Positions 11,901-22,177 of a stretch of 64,000 nucleotides of DNA are shown here, one piece after another. The notes beneath the pieces are model-generated. The model saw nothing but the letters and a program-made list of their open reading frames with translations. It did not search any database and was not told where the DNA came from. The stretch is from Lactarius indigo (Eukaryota > Basidiomycota > Agaricomycetes > Russulales > Russulaceae): positions 806,001 through 870,000 of the forward strand of contig JAFKAC010000001.1 in NCBI GenBank assembly GCA_025766275.1. The letters are read 5' to 3'. The translations under genes and the position numbers were made by a program. Within the stretch, counting starts at the first letter, position 1. The number at the start of each line of letters is the position of its first letter.

Positions 11901-12548
11901 TCCACATTGACAGATAAATCAGGCCCTTCAGCAAGAGCCGATTTTATACAGGGAATAGGGAGGGGAGTCAAGCATGGTACTTCTGAGTTTGGCAGACTGT
12001 GAATCCCATCACAACTGTGCAACACAACGTACCATTGGCCCATTCCCACCCCCACCATTCCACTTTTTTTCCCTGTCATGTCTTGAATTTTCCATTGCTC
12101 CTTACCTTTGAGGACTCCATATCTTGTCAAGTATGGATGTGTCCAGGAAAACCTACATCGACTGTGATGGATGCCCTCGGTCACCCATTCCATCCTATGC
12201 GTATGCCCAGGTTCATGAAGCACAACGCCGAAAGTACTGCTGGCGTACCCAGGGCATGTTATCACCATTCTATACTGCTCAGTATTTCATACAACAACAG
12301 ATTTCCCCCCGATCTGGCAACTACGACCACACCGTCATTTCCAGGCGACCAACATCACACCGCCGTTTCTGGCAACGCTTCTTCAAATAGTTGTCTCTTT
12401 GTTTTGGGATAAGGTGCGTCTATCTCCTTTGATCTGTACCAACAAATTCTGACCCTTTTGACTTAGTTTGCCTCATCTAAGTTGATGCCATCCGCCATTC
12501 CTCTCTGATCATGTCTCATTGTTCTTTTCCAACCGCAATTCTTTACTC
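11901..12548. other. Unassigned sequence between minisatellite and E2
   Basis: About 650 bases. A plus-strand ORF (12124-12390, 88 residues, with CDGCPR near its start) has no recognisable domain, though a fragment of a decayed transposon gene is possible. Nothing else could be supported. Confidence 0.3.
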
Positions 12549-13104
12549 TGTTACATTTTGACTCGAATATCTGGTAGTACGAATCGTGAACCCTTACCAT
12601 ACCGGTTGTGACTACGGCGGTAAGGTAGATTAGTCACGGACTCACGGCCATAGGCCTTTATGATGTAGTATGATAGGAGATTGTGTGAGATTGCTGACTG
12701 AGAATGGATGCCACTGATACTAGTAGTAGTAGTATTAGTGTTCGAGCTACTTACGTGACACGTTGGATGCTACTTTATGGTGACTCATAGCAGCGCTTGA
12801 AAGCCTGCTCGACTTGTATTTAAACTGCCTTGTGAAGACCAAGATACGCCATCTTGGTCTTCTTGAATCGTCACTTGTTTCTTCTCTCTATCTGAACACC
12901 TCAATCTCTAACTTCTATTTCGATCTCTATTCCTTCTTATCTTCACCTATTAAAGTCCATCGAGAGGACAAGTCAAAGTCTTGCCGGTGTGCCTTCGCAC
13001 ATTCACTGTGGGCAAGAGCATGGACCTACAAGTCGTCGTGTCTATCGCTAAGTTGTTATCGTCTCATCAAGCTCAAGTCGAGCTAACATCATGACAACGT
13101 TACA
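12549..13104 (+). repeat. E2 5' LTR
   Basis: 556-bp LTR, TGTTACA...GTTACA. It contains TATTTAAA at 12817-12824 and, 34 bases on, ATCTTGGTCTT (12851-12861), which can also pair with AAGACCAAGAT just upstream as an 11-bp hairpin. It pairs with 40762-41315. Confidence 0.9.
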
Positions 13105-13121
13105 TTAAGACCAAGATCTGC
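13105..13121 (+). promoter_or_regulatory. E2 primer-binding site, self-priming type
   Basis: AAGACCAAGAT at 13107-13117 is an exact 11-base complement of ATCTTGGTCTT in the LTR (12851-12861). There is no TGG start, so tRNA-CCA priming is unlikely. Confidence 0.7.
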
Positions 13122-13125
13122 CACC

Positions 13126-14213
13126 GTGGCTGTAACAACAAGAGACCAGTGGATGAATTTTCGTCCCTATTCGATCCCTAGAAGAGGAGACCGTAATGTC
13201 CCAACCCGCTTCTTAGGAGCGGCTAGTTGGAGGGAAAGAGAAGATGAAACAGGGTACTTCGTGGAGTTCAACGGACCTACTAGGTTCCGACCAGTTGAGT
13301 TTAACTTCAACCACTTGTGTTGGACGGAAGTTACGTGGAATCCCATAGACAGACAGTGGGACGTGGTGCGACCAGCAGGACCAAGATACAACTGTGACAT
13401 CAACGCACGAGAGCTCAATAGCAGAGCAGATTGGGGCCCCATCGACGGGCAATTACGAGAACATACGACCGGAGAAGCTGTGTCAGAAGAAACTGAACAA
13501 AGTCGAGACGAAGACGAAGAAGGGTGACAGCCAGACCAAACCAAAAGCAGTGGAGGAGCAATACAAGAACTCCTCGTTGAACGAGCTGAGTCTGCACACA
13601 TTACCGAACCAGAGCCTATTCACATACGATTGCCAGCCATCATGGCCACCATCACGCAAGCAATGGAGGAAGTCGTGCTCGAAGAATCGTGTGCCATACG
13701 AGCAGAAGCCAGGGAGATACTTATGCCCATCAACCCTGAGACCGGTATACGAATGACCGTGGACGACGCGGCAATATTTTGAGCAATAGGGTCTGACAGA
13801 GGAGACCCCCCGTCTGGAAGATGACCTGCATTAGAACTACCACCAGGCATAGGAGGACCTAACAACGACCCGCCACCACCACCAGGAGGGGGAATCCCCT
13901 TTGACATACAAAGGACTGAGCCACCGCGAGGACCACCTGCAGGACCACCTGGAGGCAGAGGAGGCGGAGGTGGAGGTGGAGGGGGAGACACTGGAGGAGG
14001 AGGACACCACAGTGAGAAGCTAACCAGCGAGCCACCTTCCATCTTTGATGGAGACAGACTTAAAGTGGACCAATTTTTGACACAGTGGCATGTCTATTGG
14101 GGGAAGAACCTAGACGCCCCCATCATGTGCAACAACTACAGGAGATGCCTCCTGTTCCTCTCTTATATCAAGGGAGGGGCAGTGAGCGAATGGGTCCTGT
14201 CATTCCTCAATTG
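13126..14213 (+). pseudogene. gag: E2 Gag, segment 1
   Basis: N-terminal Gag in one frame, starting at a GTG in a ccaccGTGG context with the first ATG nine codons later. It resembles the E3/E4 Gag start (short basic N-terminus, then a Trp/Tyr-rich WNP...WD region). A Pro/Gly-rich linker follows near 13870-14000, then the capsid-like start FDGDRLKVDQFLTQW. Three TGA codons interrupt the frame at 13525, 13780 and 13822. The segment ends at the solo LTR; after removal of that LTR and one TSD copy the frame continues at 14788. Confidence 0.75.
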
Positions 14214-14782
14214 TGTAACGCCACTACAGGGGCGTTAAGTACGACCTGTACTAAGTCAGTCAATCGTTCGGTAGTCAAAGCTCAAAGGCTCGACTTCAGT
14301 ATGGATGATGCACAAGAGTCACAAGGACGCGTGTCACTTGGACTGTAGAGGGAAGCTAAGACTCGAAGGCCTAGCGAAAGCGAGAATCGGGGGGTCAAGG
14401 AGACTTCGCGTAGACGGGTGTAGTATTACACAAGAAGTCTAGTCTACCGTACAAGCTAGGTATGACTAGGGTTAAATAGAGATCGCACTGTATGGTCACT
14501 ACAAACAGATGGCGCCATCGCCAAACCAAGGAAGAAAGGAGGGAACATATAGGGAACAAGGCAGGGCTATATCGAGGATAATGGAGAATCACGCGGGGTC
14601 GCGCGTGAGAGGGAACAAGTCAGAAACTAGCACATGTCAAGCTTTATCAAAAGAGAACGTCGATAAGCAAGGCGCGTGATGGAAACCGGGTAATCGTAAT
14701 ATCCGCGTAGTTGTACAGGGCTCGTATAGTGTGGGAAGGGAATAATAGTAAGGAAAGAGACGAGTCCAAGGAAGTCGTAACA
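14214..14782 (-). mobile_element. Solo LTR of the E4 family, minus strand
   Basis: 569-bp reverse-oriented LTR closely matching 28580-29148, flanked by aattg on both sides (14209-14213 and 14783-14787). No internal sequence is left, so it arose by LTR-LTR recombination after insertion into E2 gag. Confidence 0.92.
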
Positions 14783-15160
14783 AATTGGCTCAACAGACAA
14801 ATACAACGAGGGATCAGCCCTTATACACGAGAACTGTGGGAAGCCATAGCAGACGGCTTTAGCCAAAGGTTCGAAAATACCTTGGAACGGGAACAAGCAC
14901 AAGCAATACTATGGAAGGGATTCAAGATGACGGGAGAGGATATTGACAAGTACGTCAATGACTTCAAACAACTAGCACGGAAGGCTCACTACTGCCTCAA
15001 CGAACCACAAACGATCGACCTCTTCACATCGGGGTTACCGAAAGAGTTGTTCAAAAACATGTTCCAGTTCGACGACCCGGTAATGTTCGACGACTGGAAG
15101 AGAGCGGTCCTCAAACAACAGAAAAACTACATACACCTCAAAGCAAGGCTCAACGAGTAT
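14783..15160 (+). pseudogene. gag: E2 Gag, segment 2 (capsid core)
   Basis: Continues the Gag capsid region: LWEAIADGFSQRF, ITGEDIDKY-type and FKQLARKAHY blocks, and FTSGLPKELFKNMF, parallel to E3 Gag (WNTIETRF, EDINTYIAKF, FQKGLPNALV). Open throughout. It is cut by the solo LTR at 15161. Confidence 0.8.
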
Positions 15161-15935
15161 TGTCACGGACGCTCTATTTTCGCCTTACTTTTCCATATTT
15201 TTATGGATTTATTCAGTAAAGATACGAGTCTCCAACGTTGTGTCAAACATCCAAAGTCCTTATCATTAGATATGATAAGATGGTCAGTCACGTGATGCCA
15301 ACATGTGCACCCATAAGCACGTGACCCTGGGATAGTAACTTCCTTATCAGATGTTACCTCTTTTGGGCACTTTCCTCATTAGTAAAGCAGTTTCTCATTG
15401 GACGATAAGCAGGGAACATTCTAGATAGTTCTAGACTACATTGTCATAGGGTTGTGACTCATAGATAAGGACATGTCACTGTTCTGTCAGCGTTGATGAC
15501 TGTGCATCAGTCAGCACAATAGATAACGCTATTATTAGACACGACACGTCAGCGTCTGACTCATTACTATTACAATACCTTTAGTAACAAGGTTCTATAG
15601 TAATTCGAACTCAGCCGCAGCACAGTATATAAACCCTCATGTAGCGTCCTGAGTGGAACCAACTTGTCCTCTTGGTTCTCCACTCAGGTGCGCATTTCCT
15701 TGTACTCTCCCTTACCTTCTCCAATGTTAACTTGTCCTCTTGGTTCTCCACTCAGCGTACCACAGCGTGATCACCTGGCCTTTGGACTTGCATAAAGTCC
15801 TCACGTGTGTCTACCCTCCGCTGTGCCTGTACGTTCGGCGCGTGACTTGTCTCCGCGCTAGGCTTGGGTGTGATCCCAGTTCAGTTCGCTAACCTCACCT
15901 TGGTCTAGTTGTACGCGATAAGTCATACCGCTACA
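15161..15935 (+). mobile_element. Solo LTR of the E1 family, plus strand
   Basis: 775-bp LTR, TGTCACGG...CCGCTACA, matching the reverse complement of the E1 LTRs with scattered differences. Flanked by agtat on both sides (15156-15160 and 15936-15940). Inserted in E2 gag. Confidence 0.93.
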
Positions 15936-16176
15936 AGTATAAGAACACGACAACGCAGCCAAAGAAGCAGAGCGGTAACGCAGGGTAGTCGCTCCCACAA
16001 AACTTGCCACAAACAAATCCGTGGGCAATGGACACGTCAGCAGATCGAGCCAAGGTGAGGCTGGCAGGGTCGGAAGATATCAACTACAATAAACTGCCTC
16101 ACGCTTGGTCGCCGCCACCATACCCACCAAGGGGAGGACCAGGAGTACAAGGACGAGGACGGGGAGGATCCCATCG
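15936..16176 (+). pseudogene. gag: E2 Gag, segment 3
   Basis: Gag between capsid and zinc knuckle, including the NPWAMDTS block near 16020 (the common AMD...motif) and a Pro/Gly/Arg-rich stretch ending GGSH. One TAG codon lies near 15988 in this reading. The frame resumes at 27790, beyond E3. Confidence 0.7.
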
Positions 16177-16744
16177 TGTTACGATTTTCTTGGACTCGTT
16201 TCTCTCCTTACCATTATTTCCCTCCTGCACTATACGAGCCCTGTACGACTACGCAGACTTTACGATTACCCGGTTTCTATCACGCGCCTTGCTTATCGAC
16301 GTTCTCCTTTGATAAAGCTTGACATGTGCCGGTTTCCGACTTGTTCCCTCTCACGCGCGACCCCGCGTGATTCTCCTTTATTCTCGATATGTCCCTGCTT
16401 TGTTCCCTTTATGTTCACTCCTTTCTTCCTCGATTCGGCGATGGCGCCATCTGTTTGCGATGGCCATACAGTACGGTTTCTATTTAACCCTAGTCATACC
16501 TAGCTTGTACGGTAGACTAGACTTCTTGTGTAATACTACACTTGTCTACGCGAAGTCTCCTTGTTCCCCGACCCTCGCTTTCGCTAGACCTTCGAGTCTT
16601 AGCCTCCCTCTACAGTCCAAGTGACACTCGTCCTTGTGGCTCTTGTGCATCATTACTACTGAAGTCAAGCCTTCGAGCTTCGACTACCGAGCGATTGACT
16701 GACTTAGTACAGGTCGTACTCCACGCCCCTGTAGTGGCGTTACA
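16177..16744 (+). repeat. E3 5' LTR
   Basis: 568 bp, TGTTACG...GTTACA. CTATTTAA at 16480-16487 is the likely TATA element. AGACTAGACTT at 16514-16524 is the presumed RNA 5' end and self-primer. Confidence 0.95.
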
Positions 16745-16761
16745 TTAAGTCTAGTCTCCAC
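16745..16761 (+). promoter_or_regulatory. E3 primer-binding site, self-priming type
   Basis: AAGTCTAGTCT, two bases after the LTR, is the exact 11-base complement of AGACTAGACTT in the LTR (16514-16524). Confidence 0.7.
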
Positions 16762-16762
16762 A

Positions 16763-18412
16763 GTGGCTCTCACCAGCCGAAGCCGAACACAGTTCGTCAA
16801 AGAGTACCTGGAGCGGCATCCTCACGACGACCTAAGATCTTCTATCAAAGGAACCGCTCTTTGGAGGAATACTCCACACGACGAAGGGTACTACGTCTAC
16901 GACCCCGATAAACTCACGTACGACCCAATCGAATATATTGAAGATCAACACATCTGGGCCTACGTTGCCTACTCCAATTCAAAGCACTCCTGGTACTCCT
17001 ATAAACCCGTCCCTGCACACCTAGGCCTAGGACCAGGAAAAGGACAAATCAGCGCCATCGAGGCTGATTCCGATATCGAAGAACCATCTTCCGAACCCGA
17101 CTTAGACAACCCAACACTTACACCTACCACCCAACGACCCGTGGACTTCGCATCATATGCCAACATGTCCACCACCCAACTCTCCACCACCCTCACCTCC
17201 TCGCAACCAGCCGCAGGGTCCTCAACAGCGAATCCTACAAGTAGTGGAGGGCATCCTGTGGGAGGAAGTATGTCAACAAGCAGAGGAGGCGCTGCAGGAG
17301 GCGCAGGAAGCCATCATGGAGGCGGTGCGCCTGGAGGTGGAGGCGGTGCGCCTGGAGGTGGAGGCGGAGGCGGTGCGCCTGGAGGTGGAAGCGGCGGAGC
17401 AGCAGCAGGTCCCGCCGCTGGAGGACCCCCCCCACCAAACGGGCGACTCGGAGGGAATCCCCCGCCAGAATTCACCGGAGATCGAGAAACCAGCAGAGCC
17501 TTCCTAAACGCCTTCGCACTCTATCGAGGGATGAACCCAAACGTCCAACAGTTGACCCTCCCTTATTCACGCGCTATGACCCTTCTCTCGTATATCCGAG
17601 GGCCATTAGTAGACGACTGGGTCGAAGAACAAATACAATGGCTAGCCGACCAATTGGCGGGAGGGGTAGCCATGAACGCCGAAAACCTATGGAACACTAT
17701 CGAAACAAGGTTTATCCAGGCATACACCGACACTACTCAACAACAAAAGGCCCGCCACGCCATTCAAAATCTACGAATGGACAAAGAAGACATCAACACC
17801 TATATAGCCAAGTTCCCTAACTTGGCCAATAAGGCAGGATACAACAAGGATGAGGCCACTACCCTGGAAATTTTCCAGAAAGGCCTCCCAAATGCGCTAG
17901 TCATAAACGCAATCAAGTTCCACCACCCTGTAGACTGGGACGATTGGAAAACGGCGGTTACGCTCCAACAAGCGGAATATCTCCTCCTCAAAGATAGACT
18001 CACCAAAGGAAGAACAGACAAAAAAGGAGGAGCCTCCCGCGACCAATGGTTGAACGCTCTCAATAAAACTAGGGACCCAAATGCGATGGACGTTAGCCGG
18101 ACCCGCGCCAGAGCAGCAATGATGGAGGACGAAAAGAAGCTACTCCAGAAAGAAGGAAGATGCTTCCGATGCCGAGGACAAGGACACATCTCCAAATTCT
18201 GTCCTCAAAAGGCAACCACTACCGTTAAAGCCGCAAATACGAATGACCCTACTCCAACCACCGCCACTATTTCAATGACCGCGTCACGTCCCCTTTCCAA
18301 CGAGGAACAAGCTGATGCCCAAGTGGCGGCCTTGTTCGCCCAAACCCCCGAAGTACGAGAACTAATGGTGGACAAACTCTTCAGACAAAAGAAGGATTTT
18401 CTGAACGCTTGA
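16763..18412 (+). CDS. gag: E3 Gag polyprotein
   Basis: A 549-residue Gag, open throughout. An N-terminal Trp/Tyr-rich region (residues 1-95) is followed by an acidic/Thr-rich linker and a Gly-rich GGGGAP repeat tract (about 186-212). A capsid domain follows (ENLWNTIETRF, EDINTYIAKF, FQKGLPNALV; about 235-430), then a DPNAMDVSR block, a CCHC zinc knuckle CFRCRGQGHISKFC (about 467-480) and a short C-terminal tail. The start shown is GTG in a ccacaGTGG context; the first in-frame ATG is 134 codons later (17165) although the upstream residues are conserved in E4. The stop TGA overlaps the first pol codon (TTGAAC). Gag forms the cytoplasmic particle and binds element RNA. Confidence 0.9.
   Translation: MALTSRSRTQFVKEYLERHPHDDLRSSIKGTALWRNTPHDEGYYVYDPDKLTYDPIEYIEDQHIWAYVAYSNSKHSWYSYKPVPAHLGLGPGKGQISAIEADSDIEEPSSEPDLDNPTLTPTTQRPVDFASYANMSTTQLSTTLTSSQPAAGSSTANPTSSGGHPVGGSMSTSRGGAAGGAGSHHGGGAPGGGGGAPGGGGGGGAPGGGSGGAAAGPAAGGPPPPNGRLGGNPPPEFTGDRETSRAFLNAFALYRGMNPNVQQLTLPYSRAMTLLSYIRGPLVDDWVEEQIQWLADQLAGGVAMNAENLWNTIETRFIQAYTDTTQQQKARHAIQNLRMDKEDINTYIAKFPNLANKAGYNKDEATTLEIFQKGLPNALVINAIKFHHPVDWDDWKTAVTLQQAEYLLLKDRLTKGRTDKKGGASRDQWLNALNKTRDPNAMDVSRTRARAAMMEDEKKLLQKEGRCFRCRGQGHISKFCPQKATTTVKAANTNDPTPTTATISMTASRPLSNEEQADAQVAALFAQTPEVRELMVDKLFRQKKDFLNA
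17318..17400 (+). repeat. Glycine-rich coding minisatellite in E3 gag
   Basis: Repeats of a ggaggcggtgcgcctggag-type unit encode (G)nAP. The E4 copy (29722-29822) has a different number and arrangement of units. Confidence 0.8.
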
Positions 18413-21400
18413 ACCCGGCGGCCTGGGCTAGAGCATTAAAACTTAGCGTGTACAATAGCAGATTCCGATCTATGCGAATTCCAGTACTTTTCAAATCTGC
18501 TCACGCGACGGCCGAACGAAACGTTTTGGTAGACTCGGGCGCAACAGACAATTTCATAAGCGCAAACCTTCTGAAACGACTCAAAATAGCCTGGCTACCT
18601 ACTGAACGCTCCATCAAGATATGGAACGTAGATGGAACCCACAACCAAGGAGGAGAGATCACATCTTTCACCGACCTCACCGTTAAAACCGGAGGAAAGA
18701 CCCAAAACCTTCGCTTTCTCATCACAGACTTAGGAAACGATGAAGTCATACTGGGATATCCCTGGTTCACGGCTTTCGAACCCAAGTTCCACTGGCGAGA
18801 CGCCACACTCGATGAAGAATTCCAACCAGTGGTCATCACCAGCCTGCATTTGTCCGATGAAGCCATGCCTCTTGAAGCAACTATCAAGGCATTGGAGACG
18901 TATCAACTGGACGAATCAGCCTGGGAACGGCTACAAGAAGAGGACGAACCTTACATCCGGCTGCGAAAAATGACAACAGCATCAGAATTAGCGCAGCAAG
19001 AAGCGGCCAAAAAACCCCAGAAAACCTTTGAAGAGATGGTCCCGGAAGAATACCGGAGGCATCAGAAAGTTTTCAGTGAGGAAGCGTCCCAGCGCTTCCC
19101 CCCTTCGCGCCCGTGGGACCACGCCATCGATCTAGTTCCAACTGCCCCTGAAACAATGGATTGCAAAGTCTACCCACTCACAATCCCGGAAAACGAAAAA
19201 CTAACAGAATTTGTAACCGAACACCTGGAAAAGAAATACATCCAACGATCCAAGTCCCCTTACGCATCTCCCTTCTTTTTCATCAAAAAGAAGGACGGAA
19301 AACTACGCCCGGTACAGGACTACTGCCACCTTAACGAACTAACTGTAAAAAATCACTATCCACTCCCCCTAATCCCTGAACTTATCGACAAGATCCGAGA
19401 AGCAAGACTCTACTCGAAGCTTGATATCCGATGGGGATACAACAATGTTTGAATCAAACAGGGGGACGAATGGAAGGCGGCGTTCAAAACAAATCAGGGG
19501 CTATTCGAACCGCGAGTCATGTTTTTTTGGCCTCACCAACTCCCCTAGCACCTTCCAAACCATGATGGACACCATCTTCCGAGAGTTAGTGTTGACAGGA
19601 GAAGTGATCGTCTACATGGACGATATCCTGATCGCGACCTCAGACGACCGCACCCATCACAGAATGGTACTACACCAAGTCCTCGACCTTTGTGACAAAC
19701 ACGACCTATACATCAAACCGGAAAAATGCGTGTTTGAAGTCTATGAGGTGGAATATCTGGGGCTAATTATTGGGTACGGACAACTACGAATGGACCCAGT
19801 CAAAGTACAGGGAGTTCGAGAATGGAAGGCGCCGACATCACTCAAAGAAGTACGAGCCTTCTTAGGATTCTGCAATTTCTACCAGCGGTTCATACGGGGA
19901 TTCTCTACAATTGCGAGGCCCCTCCATGACCTTACAAAGAAAGATGCTCCTTGGGAATGGACGGAAGCCAGACAAAAAGCCTTCGACACCATCAAAGAAC
20001 GAATCAGTTCGGAACCGGTCTTGCTATTCCCAAAACTAGATCAACCCTTCGAAATCGAAGTCGATGCTTCAAGTTACGCCCTAGGGGCTGTTCTAAATCA
20101 GAAGGGAGAAGACAACAAAATGCATCCGGTCGCATTCTATTCCGAATCCCTATCAGAAGCCGAGCGCAATTATGACATTTACGATAGGGAACTACTAGCG
20201 ATCGTTAAAGCGTTACGCACGTGGCGAACATATCTCGTGGGATCCCCCCATCTAATAACGATCCATACAGACCACGCCAACCTGCAATACTGGAAGGAAC
20301 CCAGAAAAATCAGTCGACGGGTAGCGCGGGAGTTCCAAGAACTGTCGGAGTACAATTTTATACTCAAACATATCCCTGGTACCAAGAATACACAAGCAGA
20401 CTCCTTATCGAGAAGGCCTGATTATGATGACGGCACCAGCGACAATGATCACGTCATAGTACTCCCAGATGATGTATTTCTCAAAGTCACCCAAACGTCC
20501 ATGCACGACATGGATATATGGACTCAGATTGCACAGAATATGGACGAAGCAGCACTCCTCCCGTGGATAGAACCCCACAACCTAAAGAAACACGATGGGC
20601 TGTGGTGGAAGGGCGATGCTCTCGTTGTTGTGGGAAACAATGAACTTAAAAGGGGCGTAATCACCTTTTTCCACGACACTCCAAGCGCAGGACACCCAGG
20701 AATTGCAAACACTCTAGAGCTATTACGACGCGATTTCTGGTGGCCCAACATGCGCAAAGATGTGGAGGCCTACATCAAGGGGTGTGCAACGTGCCAAAGC
20801 AACAAGATCAACCATCACCGACAGAAGCCCCACTTATTCCCTATCACCACCGAACCATCGGCCGAACCGTTCGAAGTGGTGGCCATGGACTTCATAGTCA
20901 AACTCCCGATATCAAAAGGGTTTGACTCAATACTCACCGTCACGGACCACGATTGCTCAAAAGCAGCAATATTCATACCGTGTAACGAAGCCATAACGTC
21001 GGAAGGCGTGGCAAAACTTTATCTCCGATATGTCTATCCCCATTACGGCCTACCCCGAAGGATCATATCCAATCGGGATCCAAGATTCGCGTCTATGTTC
21101 ATGCGACAACTGTGTAAAACGTTGGGAATACAGCAAAACGTATCATCAGCGTATCATCCACAAACAGATGGTCAATCAGAACGAACCAACCAATGGTTAG
21201 AACAATACTTGCGACATTGGTGTAACGTACAACAGGACAACTGGGCGGAACTTCTACCCATGGCGCAATTCGCTCACAATTCTTGGAGAAACACCACCAC
21301 CAGGCACTCCCCCTTCTCTCTCATTATGGGGTGGGAACCACGAACTGCGTGGACACCAAAACCATCACACAGCCCCGCAGTGGATCAAAGACTGGAAGAA

Positions 21401-21819
21401 TTGCAGATACTCCGGCAACGTGCGCAAGACAGTATCAAACACGCGCAACACCTCATGGCCCAACGAGGAAAAACAGGATTCACACCTTACCAACAAGGGG
21501 ATCAAGTATGGTTAGAAGGAACCAATCTCCGCACCTTTTACCCTACAAGCAAACTAGCCCCAAAGCGGTACGGACCCTTTAAAATCGTCAAGGTTCTATC
21601 AGACGTGTCGTACGAACTGGAACTTCCGGTATCATGGAAAATACACCCGGTATTCCACGCGAACCTTCTGACGCCATACAAGGAAACGGAGATGCACGGC
21701 GCAAACTATACCCGACCCCCACCGGACCTTATCGATGGAGAAGAGGAGTATGAAGTGGAGCAGATCGAAGATGCCCAGGAACGAGGAAGGGGGCGCAAAC
21801 TCCACTACCTGGTAAAGTG
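18409..21819 (+). pseudogene. pol: E3 Pol polyprotein, up to the DNA-transposon insertion
   Basis: Pol starts by overlapping the gag stop in the -1 frame. Protease VDSGATD near 18532; reverse transcriptase VQDY...LNELTVKNHYPLPLIPEL, FGLTNSPSTF-type block and YMDD at 19613-19624; RNase H VDASSYALGAV near 20060; integrase HHCC finger (GHPGIANT...CATCQ) and core, with GQSERTN near 21170 and a GPF-type region near 21570. Lesions compared with E4: TGA at 19450-19452 where E4 has CGA, an extra T in a T-run near 19521 that shifts the frame, and AAT at 21071 replacing the GAT of the second catalytic Asp (ISN instead of ISD). The chromodomain begins near 21740 and is split by the insertion at 21820. 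Confidence 0.9.
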
Positions 21820-21955
21820 CACATAATGATCTGCCATGACTTCCATAACTGATGGGCCAACCGACGGTGAGAGTCTTACATATGTCATGGGCCAGCCGAT
21901 GTCGGCCGACGCAGGAGATTCCTCCAAAACTCATGGGCCAGCCGATGTCGGCTTG
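21820..21955 (+). repeat. Left terminal inverted repeat of the 3.7-kb transposon
   Basis: Matches the reverse complement of 25425-25561 with a few substitutions and small gaps. It contains two copies of tgggccagccgatgtcggc. Confidence 0.85.
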
Positions 21956-22177
21956 GAGACATTTACTCCGGAGTTGTGGTCCGAAGGAGTAGATATGGGA
22001 GTGCACAGGGATTTTCAGATATCTAGAAATCATTAGTGGAGAGATGGAACTGAAGGAAGCACTCCAAGACCATATGTGTATAATGGAGTGGGGTGTATAA
22101 ACATCTGCAGGTCCAAGGAAATTGCACATGTTCTGGAGGAGCACATCCAAGATTATATAGGTGTGCCAGAGGGTATA

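Noticed and set aside
16319..16748. LTR-located ORFs repeated at 16319, 27359, 28722 and 36025 (101 or 81 residues)
   Set aside because: They lie wholly inside E3/E4 LTRs and recur only because the LTRs are repeated; the E3-type and E4-type LTR versions end differently.
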